Positions 1 through 4,870 of a stretch of DNA of 5,983 nucleotides are shown here, one piece after another. Position numbers and translations under genes: made by a program. The number at the start of each line of letters is the position of its first letter. Positions within the stretch are counted from its first letter, which is position 1. Where the stretch lies: assembly GCA_964477735.1 (NCBI GenBank), contig CAYZFD010000072.1:1-5983 (forward strand). Direction: 5' to 3'. The notes below the pieces were generated by a model. The model searched no databases, had not been told where the DNA came from, and worked only from the letters and a program-made list of their open reading frames with translations. This stretch comes from CAYZFD01 sp964477735 (lineage in GTDB: Bacteria > Bacteroidota > Bacteroidia > Flavobacteriales > Flavobacteriaceae).

Positions 1-2
1 CC

Positions 3-428
3 AAAATGATAAAAACCCCAACATATCATGTGCTAAATATGTATAAAATTCACCAGGATGCTCAACAAGTTCCGATTGTTTTTGAATCGCCTTCGTATTA
101 TTTTAATGATCATTCTTTACCAGCCTTATCTATTTCAGCAACAAAAAATGACCTAAGTAGTTTAAATATTTCAGTTGTCAATATTGATGCCGATAAAAAT
201 CATGAAGTCAGAATTCATTTAGGAGGGCTAGCGACCGATGATTTCAACGCAATCATTCTAACATCAAATCAATTACAGGATTTTAACTCATTTGAGGTTG
301 AAGATAAAATTTTCCCCAAAACTTTTGAAGATTTTAAAGTTAGGGACGAGGTGTTAACATTCAAAATACCCCCTTTTAGTGTAATTACCTTTCAAGCCAA
401 ATCAAGGATTCCTTTGTGCTCCGACTAA
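3..428 (+). CDS. Alpha-L-arabinofuranosidase (GH51 type), C-terminal end only
   Basis: This is the last 141 codons of a gene that begins left of the window. The frame is open from base 3, so the ATG at 6 is an internal methionine. The reading KMIKTPTYHVLNMYKIHQ matches, from memory of the family, the segment of GH51 alpha-L-arabinofuranosidases where the catalytic barrel passes into the C-terminal beta-sandwich. The rest fits that sandwich: alternating strands (LSSLNISVVNIDADKNHEV), a Phe/Asn-rich middle and the terminal PPFSVITFQAK, a common ending in such domains. The family removes terminal arabinofuranosyl residues from arabinan, arabinoxylan or their oligosaccharides. The catalytic glutamates lie in the missing N-terminal part, so activity and any signal peptide cannot be judged. 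An 8-residue tail (SRIPLCSD) follows the usual end. A terminator follows 25 bases after the stop. The main alternative is another arabinofuranosidase-like glycosidase with the same C-terminal domain. Confidence 0.82.
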   Translation, partial: KMIKTPTYHVLNMYKIHQDAQQVPIVFESPSYYFNDHSLPALSISATKNDLSSLNISVVNIDADKNHEVRIHLGGLATDDFNAIILTSNQLQDFNSFEVEDKIFPKTFEDFKVRDEVLTFKIPPFSVITFQAKSRIPLCSD

Positions 429-453
429 GCTTCGTTTTGAAAAGAGTCCAAAC

Positions 454-484
454 AAAAAAACGCTCAAGCAAGCTTGGCGTTTTT
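454..484. terminator. Bidirectional rho-independent terminator after the arabinofuranosidase gene
   Basis: AAAAACGC (456-463) pairs with GCGTTTTT (477-484). Inside it, CAAGC (465-469) can pair with GCTTG (472-476), with one bulged T at 464. The right arm ends in five T and the left arm starts with a run of seven A, so it can terminate transcription from either side. It lies between the stop at 428 (+) and the 3' end of the tRNA at 506 (-), and would serve both. Confidence 0.8.
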
Positions 485-505
485 CCTAATTGAACTATTG
501 ATTCG

Positions 506-579
506 TGACCTCGGCAGGATTCAAACCTGCAACCTTCTGAGCCGTAATCAGATGCGCTATTCAGTTGCGCCACGAGGCC
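506..579 (-). tRNA. tRNA-Arg, anticodon ACG
   Basis: Read on the minus strand, 74 bases fold into a complete cloverleaf. The acceptor stem is GGCCTCG/CGAGGTC with one G-U at 2-71. The D stem is GCGC/GCGC, the anticodon stem TCTGA/TCAGA with loop TTACGGC, and the T stem GCAGG/CCTGC. The anticodon ACG is at 545-543. In bacteria A34 of this tRNA is normally deaminated to inosine by TadA, so it reads CGU, CGC and CGA. The discriminator is A73 (506). The next bases are CGA, so CCA is not encoded and must be added by a nucleotidyltransferase, which is usual in Bacteroidota. The elbow is odd: position 19 is A (561) and position 56 is T (523), where nearly all tRNAs have G19 and C56. G18, T54, T55 and A58 are normal, and A15-T48 can form the Levitt pair. 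The two changes compensate, so the gene is probably functional. Confidence 0.97.
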
Positions 580-591
580 GTTTTGAGCGGG

Positions 592-622
592 CAAATATAT
601 TTCTTTTTTATTGAACCCCAAA
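592..622 (-). promoter_or_regulatory. Promoter of the tRNA-Arg gene
   Basis: On the minus strand there is TTTG (622-619), then exactly 19 bases, then TATATTTG (599-592). This fits the Bacteroidota housekeeping sigma consensus (TTTG at -33, TAnnTTTG at -7) with no mismatch and common spacing. Transcription should start near 586, a few bases before the mature tRNA 5' end at 579, leaving a very short 5' leader. It is the best-formed promoter in the window. Confidence 0.85.
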
Positions 623-814
623 GCATAATGTTTGCTTAAAGGGCATTTTTTGTAACATGCCAGCGCCAAGCCAACAACACAAGTTCCCATTTTTTCAAAT
701 GTTGCAACTCAACTCTTTTTTGAGTGAGGCTTGGGAGCAATCGTTTGTTGACTTTTGCCAAAACCTTATAAAAATTTTTTTTCATCCTCCAAAATTACAG
801 AATTAAACTTTGCC

Positions 815-822
815 TATCTTAG
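815..822 (+). promoter_or_regulatory. Probable -7 element of the antiporter gene
   Basis: TATCTTAG matches TAnnTTTG with one mismatch and sits 16 bases before the ATG at 839, as the -7 boxes of neighbouring genes do. No convincing TTTG or TTG is found about 19 bases upstream, so the -33 half is weak or absent. The inferred mRNA leader would be only about 10-12 bases. Confidence 0.45.
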
Positions 823-838
823 CAACCCAACTTAATGC

Positions 839-1768
839 ATGAATTTTTTTCTCATTTTTATTGGTTTGGTGGCGCTCATTCTTGGTGGAGATTTTCTTCT
901 AAGGGCAGCAGTGTCTATTTCATTGAAACTTAATGTTCCCAAAATCATAATTGGAATGACTGTGGTGTCCTTTGCTACCTCAGCTCCTGAACTAATTGTA
1001 AGTGTTCAGTCTGCTTTGCAAGGCGCTCCCGACTTGGCTTTAGGTAATGTGGTCGGCTCTAATATTGCCAACTTAGGTTTAGTGCTTGGGATCACGGTTA
1101 CATTATCTCCTATTTTGGTTACCAAGAATTTTTATCGCTTCGATTGGCCCGTGCTGATGGCCGCTTCACTTCTCCTTCTTTGGTTTGCTTACGATATTGT
1201 TTTGGTGTTTTGGGAAGGAGCCGTTATGTTTTTATGTCTGATCATGATGTTGATCTACTTGATCTATTTTCAGAAAAAGGCTGTGCTTGAAGAGGATCAT
1301 GCGACGAGCAGTTCTTATGGAATTCCAACTACATTCTCATACTTAATTTTAGGTTCATTAGGTTTAGCATTTGGTTCGGATTGGCTCATTGATGGGGCAG
1401 TAGCGCTTTCAACCCAATGGGGAATAAGTGAACGTGTTATTGGGGTTACTTTAGTTTCCGTCGGCACGAGTGTTCCTGAGCTTGTGGCCTCTGTAATGGC
1501 TGTTTTAAGAAAAGAAAAAGCCATTTCAATAGGCAACTTGATTGGTTCAAATATCTTTAATATCCTCGCTGTTTTAGGGATAACCGCTATGATCACTCCT
1601 GTTCAGCTTTTGGACACCGCCTTATTGGATTTTGATATCTATGCCATGTTGTTTTTTGCATTTATTATGCTTCCCCTTGTTTTTTTACCCAGTGGTTTAC
1701 GCCTCGGATGGCGTGATGGTTTGGTTTTAATTTCTTGTTACGTCATTTATATTTACAACACCATCTAA
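839..1768 (+). CDS. Calcium/sodium antiporter, CaxA/YrbG family
   Basis: This 309-residue inner-membrane protein belongs to the Ca2+/cation antiporter superfamily, K+-independent CaxA/YrbG type; family members exchange cytoplasmic Ca2+ for Na+. It shows the two inverted alpha repeats of the family. Repeat 1 has GMTVVSFATSAPEL (39-52) and GNVVGSNIANLGLVLG (69-84). Repeat 2 has GVTLVSVGTSVPEL (202-215) and GNLIGSNIFNILAVLG (232-247). The paired acidic residues expected to bind the ion, E51 and E214, are both present. About ten hydrophobic segments are visible, with a short charged loop (146-154, KKAVLEEDH) between the halves where eukaryotic exchangers carry a large regulatory loop. The length is normal for bacterial members. 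The ATG at 839 is chosen because the first helix starts at once and a -7-like box lies 16 bases upstream. The ATG at 835 is in another frame. No Shine-Dalgarno sequence is seen. The gene seems monocistronic and converges on the type II glutamine synthetase gene. The transported ion is inferred from family only. Confidence 0.93.
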   Translation: MNFFLIFIGLVALILGGDFLLRAAVSISLKLNVPKIIIGMTVVSFATSAPELIVSVQSALQGAPDLALGNVVGSNIANLGLVLGITVTLSPILVTKNFYRFDWPVLMAASLLLLWFAYDIVLVFWEGAVMFLCLIMMLIYLIYFQKKAVLEEDHATSSSYGIPTTFSYLILGSLGLAFGSDWLIDGAVALSTQWGISERVIGVTLVSVGTSVPELVASVMAVLRKEKAISIGNLIGSNIFNILAVLGITAMITPVQLLDTALLDFDIYAMLFFAFIMLPLVFLPSGLRLGWRDGLVLISCYVIYIYNTI

Positions 1769-1771
1769 AAC

Positions 1772-1799
1772 AAAAAAACCCAGACAAAGCTGGGTTTTT
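1772..1799. terminator. Bidirectional terminator shared by the antiporter and type II glutamine synthetase genes
   Basis: AAAAACCCAG (1774-1783) and CTGGGTTTTT (1790-1799) form a perfect 10-bp stem with loop ACAAAG. There is a T tract on the right and an A tract of seven (1772-1778) on the left. It starts 4 bases after the antiporter stop and lies 22 bases beyond the stop of the convergent minus-strand gene, so one hairpin ends both transcripts. Confidence 0.93.
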
Positions 1800-1820
1800 A
1801 TTATTTATTAAAACTAAAAG

Positions 1821-2828
1821 TTAAATTTTAGCGGATTTTACAGTTTTAATAATGCGACCAGCAATTTTATAGGGGTCACCGTTTGAAGCAGGACGACGGT
1901 CTTCTAGCCAACCTTTCCATCCTTTTTCTACAGTCATAATTGGAATACGAATTGAGGCGCCACGATCCGAAACACCATAACTAAACTGATTGATAGATTG
2001 TGTTTCATGTGCACCAGTCAAACGTTGGTCATTGTCGGCACCATAGACGTCTATGTGTTCTTTGACTACAGGACGGAAAGCCTCACAGATTTTCTCATAA
2101 GTTTCCTTAGAGCCACATTCTCTAAGAACTGAGTTAGAGAAATTGGCATGCATCCCCGAACCGTTCCAATCTGTAGCTCCCAGAGGTTTTGGATGCCAGT
2201 TAATAGACAAACCATATTCTTCACCAAGTCTTTCGAGTAAATAACGAGCTACCCAGATTTCATCTCCTGCTTGTTTGGCTCCTTTAGCAAAACATTGAAA
2301 TTCCCACTGACCTGCGGCAACTTCGGCATTGATTCCTTCAATGTTGATGCCTGCATCAATACACAAATCAATGTGGCGTTCAACCATTTCACGTCCAAAT
2401 GCATTTTTGGCTCCAGCAGAACAATAGAATTGACCTTGAGGGGTTTGATCTCTAGGGAACCCTAATGGGAGATTGGTTTCAGGATCCCACAAGAAATATT
2501 CTTGTTCAAATCCAAACCAGAAATCATTGTCATCATCATCGATAGTGGCACGGCCATTCGACTCATGTGCGGTTCCATCAGCGTTTAAAACTTCTGTCAT
2601 TACCAAGTAACCATTTCTGCGAACAGGGTCAGGGTAAATGGCAACAGGCTTCAATAAACAGTCCGAAGAACCTCCTTCAGCTTGTCTTGTAGAACTTCCA
2701 TCAAATGACCACATTGGACAGTCCTCCAATTTTCCACTAAAATTATTTTCAATTTTAGTTTTGCTTCTTAAGTTGGCCGTGGGCTTATAACCATCTAACC
2801 AAATGTACTCTAGCTTTGCTTTACTCAT
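1821..2828 (-). CDS. glnII: Glutamine synthetase type II (GSII, eukaryote-like)
   Basis: Glutamine synthetase makes glutamine from glutamate, ammonium and ATP in the cytoplasm; GSII enzymes are decamers. The product is 335 residues, normal for GSII and much shorter than type I (about 470). The N-terminal beta-grasp domain holds LEYIWLDGY (6-14) and WSFDGSST (40-47). The catalytic domain holds GFEQEYF (106-112, metal-binding Glu), GINAEVAAGQWEFQ (165-178), HPKP (212-215), NGSGMHANFS (222-231), RLTGAHET (269-276), SDRGASIRIP (287-296) and EDRRPASNGDPY (309-320). All expected active-site motifs are present. The adenylylated tyrosine loop of type I enzymes is absent, so GlnE control is not expected. 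The start at 2828 gives MSKAKLEYIWLDGY, the usual family N-terminus. The frame stays open to 2936, but the extra 36 codons are AT-rich, unlike the family, and overlap the promoter. No Shine-Dalgarno is seen; the leader is A-rich. The gene is divergent from the type III synthetase gene. Often annotated simply as glnA. Confidence 0.96.
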   Translation of the reverse strand: MSKAKLEYIWLDGYKPTANLRSKTKIENNFSGKLEDCPMWSFDGSSTRQAEGGSSDCLLKPVAIYPDPVRRNGYLVMTEVLNADGTAHESNGRATIDDDDNDFWFGFEQEYFLWDPETNLPLGFPRDQTPQGQFYCSAGAKNAFGREMVERHIDLCIDAGINIEGINAEVAAGQWEFQCFAKGAKQAGDEIWVARYLLERLGEEYGLSINWHPKPLGATDWNGSGMHANFSNSVLRECGSKETYEKICEAFRPVVKEHIDVYGADNDQRLTGAHETQSINQFSYGVSDRGASIRIPIMTVEKGWKGWLEDRRPASNGDPYKIAGRIIKTVKSAKI

Positions 2829-2879
2829 TGTTGAATTTTTTTTCTTAAAATAACACTTCAAAAGTAGAGTATTCAACAA
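2828..2879. repeat. 9-bp inverted repeat flanking the GSII promoter box
   Basis: TTGTTGAAT (2828-2836) is repeated inverted as ATTCAACAA (2871-2879), centre to centre 43 bases, about four helical turns. The arms bracket the -7 box at 2859-2866, and the proximal arm touches the GSII start codon. The upstream arm should lie outside the mRNA, so an RNA hairpin is unlikely. A two-site operator is possible, but a 9-bp match in AT-rich DNA may be chance. Confidence 0.3.
2859..2866 (-). promoter_or_regulatory. -7 promoter element of the GSII gene
   Basis: On the minus strand TACTTTTG (2866-2859) is an exact TAnnTTTG. Transcription would start near 2853, giving a leader of about 25 bases that is almost all A and T. 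No good TTTG is found 17-23 bases upstream, so the promoter may need an activator or a non-consensus -33 region. The symmetric sequence at 2885-2901 covers that position. Confidence 0.6.
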
Positions 2880-2884
2880 CAATA

Positions 2885-2901
2885 CCCTATATTTTATGGG
2901 G
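2885..2901. promoter_or_regulatory. Near-palindrome over the -33 position of the GSII promoter (possible operator)
   Basis: CCCTATA (2885-2891) and TATGGGG (2895-2901) are inverted around TTT, with one T-G mismatch. The GC-rich ends stand out in an otherwise very AT-rich spacer. The site lies just upstream of the GSII -7 box, where an activator or repressor could act. No known regulator motif is recognised, and the functional assignment is inference. Confidence 0.3.
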
Positions 2902-2960
2902 TTTAATTTATAATATACATTAATTTTTATCAACACCCCCTAAAAACCACATAGCTTTTA

Positions 2961-2977
2961 ATTTTTTGATAAAAAAT
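2961..2977. repeat. 7-bp AT-only inverted repeat in the divergent control region
   Basis: ATTTTTT (2961-2967) and AAAAAAT (2971-2977) are perfect inverted arms around GAT. The motif AATTTTTTG starting at 2960 recurs at 3001, 41 bases on, about four helical turns and just upstream of the type III synthetase -7 box. This may be a curved-DNA or protein-binding element, but simple A/T bias can produce it. Confidence 0.25.
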
Positions 2978-3021
2978 GATATTTAAATTGAAAAATTAAT
3001 AATTTTTTGGAAGCAGTTGTC

Positions 3022-3029
3022 TAAATTTG
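3022..3029 (+). promoter_or_regulatory. -7 promoter element of the GSIII gene
   Basis: TAAATTTG is an exact TAnnTTTG, 19 bases before the ATG at 3049. The nearest TTTG upstream (3006-3009) is only 12 bases away, too close for a normal -33 box. The inferred start near 3035 leaves a leader of about 14 bases, too short for a riboswitch. Confidence 0.6.
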
Positions 3030-3048
3030 TGCATTAACCTCAATCAAT

Positions 3049-4809
3049 ATGTCCACACTTAGATTTGAAGCTGTTCAATTAGCTACCACCCGAAAAGCCA
3101 TAGAAGTTACGCACAATGGCAAAAGATCTGAACTTTTTGCAAGCCATGTTTTTGATCTTCCCAAAATGAAAAGTCTGCTGTCTAAAGATGCCTACGAGGC
3201 TGTCAAAGATGCCACAGTTAAGGGATCAAAAATAAATCGAGCCATTGCTGATCAAATTGCCAATTCCATGCGAGACTGGGCTTTGAGTAAAAATGTTACC
3301 CATTACACACATTGGTTTCAACCCTTAACAGGGGCTACTGCCGAAAAACACGATGCCTTTTTTGAAGTAGTTCCAGGAGGCGTTCCTCTCGAAAAATTCG
3401 ATGGTGGCCAGTTGGTTCAACAAGAGCCCGATGCCTCCAGTTTTCCTAATGGTGGGATTCGAAATACTTTTGAAGCCCGAGGCTATACAGCTTGGGACCC
3501 CACTTCTCCTGCATTTATTTACGGAACTACGCTTTGTATTCCTACAGTTTTCGTTTCCTATACTGGTGAAGCTCTAGATTATAAAACCCCGCTTTTAAGA
3601 GCCCTTCAAACCGTTGACAATGCAGCTACTGCTGTTGCCAAATTGTTTGATAAAAATGTGACCAAAGTCATATCAACCTTAGGTTGGGAACAAGAATATT
3701 TTTTAATTGATAGTGCCCTAGCCAGTTCACGCCCCGACTTGGTGCTTTCGGGCAGAACGCTTCTGGGTCATGCACCCGCAAAAGGTCAACAATTAGACGA
3801 TCATTATTTTGGTTCTATTCCAAATAGAGCGCTTGCCTTTATGAGAGATCTTGAAGAAGAATCCTTAGCTTTAGGTATTCCNNNNNNNNNNNNNNNNNNN
3901 NNNNNNNNNNNNNNNNNNNNNNNNNNNNNNNNNNNNNNNNNNNNNNNNNNNNNNNNNNNNNNNNNNNNNNNNNNNNNNNNNAACACAGATAGAAATCGCA
4001 CATCACCTTTTGCTTTCACAGGCAATAAGTTTGAGTTTAGAGCAGTAGGATCATTGGCCAATTGCGCGAACCCTATGACGGTGCTCAATACCATAGTAGC
4101 AGAGCAACTAATGCAATTTAAAAAAGAAGTGGATGGGTTGGTTAAAAACAAAAAACTTAAAAAAGACGATGCTGTTTTCAATATTTTAAGAGAGTATATA
4201 AAAGCCTCTCGAAGAATTCTATTTGAGGGAGATGGCTATAGTGAGGCTTGGGAAAAAGAGGCTGTTAAAAGAGGTTTGAGCAATAACAAAAAAACACCCG
4301 AAGCACTTAAGGCAAAAGTATCGAAAAAGAACCTAGAACTTTTTGAGCGTATGGGCGTTATGAACCCAGTTGAGTCAAAGGCGCGTTATGAAATTGAACT
4401 TGAGGAATATACCATGCGCATTCAAATTGAAAGTCGAGTGCTTGGTGATATTGCAAGAAATCATGTCATTCCAACTGCAATTAAATATCAAAACACTTTA
4501 ATTGATAACGTTAAAGGTTTAAAAGATATTTATGAAAAAGATTTTAAAAAGTATGCTAGTGAGCAAATGGAGCTTATTGAGCAGATTTCAGATCATGTGG
4601 CCATTATCAATCGAAATGTAACCGACATGATTAATGCACGTAAAAAAGCTAATGTAATTTCAAGTGCTGAACAAAAGGCAGAAGCTTATTGTAACCAGGT
4701 TCGACCCTTCTTAGACAAAATCAGATATCATTGTGATAAATTAGAATTAATGGTCGATGATGAGCTTTGGCCACTCACAAAATACAGAGAGTTGTTGTTC
4801 TGTCGCTAG
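3049..4809 (+). CDS. glnN: Glutamine synthetase type III (GSIII), interrupted by an assembly gap
   Basis: GSIII enzymes catalyse the same ATP-dependent amidation of glutamate as other glutamine synthetases, as dodecamers of large (about 725-residue) subunits. Before the gap the N-terminal domain is clear: THYTHWFQPLTG (84-95), LVQQEPDASSFPNGG (122-136), TAWDPTSPAF (147-156) and the catalytic GWEQEYFLID (212-221). After the gap come NTDRNRTSPFAFTGN and FEFRAVGS, with arginines and a glutamate typical of the GSIII active site. A long helical C-terminal region follows, ending DDELWPLTKYRELLF, a usual GSIII finish. Numbering here counts the Ns as 34 codons. The known residues total about 552, so roughly 170-175 are hidden, including the VNGSGKHNNWS and RLGANEAPPA-type motifs expected there. 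Both flanks are in one frame, and nothing suggests a pseudogene. The ATG at 3049 starts MSTLRFEA and has a -7 box 19 bases upstream. It is divergent from the GSII gene; purM follows after 61 bases with no clear terminator between. Confidence 0.94.
   Translation: MSTLRFEAVQLATTRKAIEVTHNGKRSELFASHVFDLPKMKSLLSKDAYEAVKDATVKGSKINRAIADQIANSMRDWALSKNVTHYTHWFQPLTGATAEKHDAFFEVVPGGVPLEKFDGGQLVQQEPDASSFPNGGIRNTFEARGYTAWDPTSPAFIYGTTLCIPTVFVSYTGEALDYKTPLLRALQTVDNAATAVAKLFDKNVTKVISTLGWEQEYFLIDSALASSRPDLVLSGRTLLGHAPAKGQQLDDHYFGSIPNRALAFMRDLEEESLALGIXXXXXXXXXXXXXXXXXXXXXXXXXXXXXXXXXXNTDRNRTSPFAFTGNKFEFRAVGSLANCANPMTVLNTIVAEQLMQFKKEVDGLVKNKKLKKDDAVFNILREYIKASRRILFEGDGYSEAWEKEAVKRGLSNNKKTPEALKAKVSKKNLELFERMGVMNPVESKARYEIELEEYTMRIQIESRVLGDIARNHVIPTAIKYQNTLIDNVKGLKDIYEKDFKKYASEQMELIEQISDHVAIINRNVTDMINARKKANVISSAEQKAEAYCNQVRPFLDKIRYHCDKLELMVDDELWPLTKYRELLFCR
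3882..3981. other. Assembly gap of exactly 100 N inside the GSIII gene
   Basis: One hundred Ns interrupt codon 278 (CCN, Pro) and end exactly before an in-frame AAC. One hundred is the conventional placeholder for a gap of unknown length. Comparing the flanking residues with remembered GSIII sequences, about 174 residues are missing, so the true gap is probably near 520 bases. Coordinates to the right are therefore likely about 420 too low. Confidence 0.95.
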
Positions 4810-4842
4810 TCTTTTTTGTTTTCTAATCATCAGCAGAAACGG

Positions 4843-4850
4843 TATCTTTG
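4843..4850 (+). promoter_or_regulatory. -7 promoter element of purM
   Basis: TATCTTTG is an exact TAnnTTTG, 20 bases before the ATG at 4871. A TTTG at 4815-4818 lies 24 bases upstream, slightly farther than the usual 17-23, so the -33 half is only fair. It gives purM its own start site near 4856. Read-through from the GSIII gene remains possible because no hairpin is seen between the two genes. Confidence 0.6.
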
Positions 4851-4870
4851 TGGGCAATCAATAATTCCAA

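Noticed and set aside
6..428. A stand-alone 140-residue protein starting at the ATG at 6
   Set aside because: The frame is open to the window edge, and the sequence starts in the middle of a recognisable arabinofuranosidase segment, so this ATG is internal.
385..690. A 101-codon minus-strand open frame
   Set aside because: It runs straight through the tRNA-Arg gene and the terminator hairpin, and its middle is translated tRNA. There is no protein-like pattern.
707..725. Hairpin ACTCAA/TTGAGT upstream of the antiporter as a terminator or small RNA end
   Set aside because: The stem has only 6 bp with a 7-base loop, and no T tract follows it on either strand. Nothing upstream needs termination there.
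1315..1596. A 93-codon minus-strand open frame inside the antiporter gene
   Set aside because: It is antisense to a clearly conserved alpha-repeat coding region and shows no independent features.
2271..2465. A 64-codon plus-strand open frame inside the GSII gene
   Set aside because: It is antisense to conserved GSII catalytic motifs, has no promoter or leader, and is a shadow frame.
2829..2936. A longer GSII with 36 extra N-terminal residues starting at 2936
   Set aside because: The extension is low-complexity AT-derived sequence, overlaps the -7 box at 2859-2866, and is absent from the family, which begins near MSKAKLEYIWLDGY.
3030..3048. A riboswitch or glutamine-sensing RNA in the GSIII leader
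   Set aside because: The -7 box at 3022-3029 implies a leader of about 14 bases, too short for a structured aptamer.
3804..4181. A 125-codon minus-strand open frame spanning the gap
   Set aside because: It is antisense to GSIII and about a quarter of it consists of unknown bases.
3049..4809. GSIII as a pseudogene or an internally deleted enzyme
   Set aside because: The missing core coincides exactly with 100 Ns, both flanks are in one frame and well conserved, and there are no stops or frameshifts in the known sequence.
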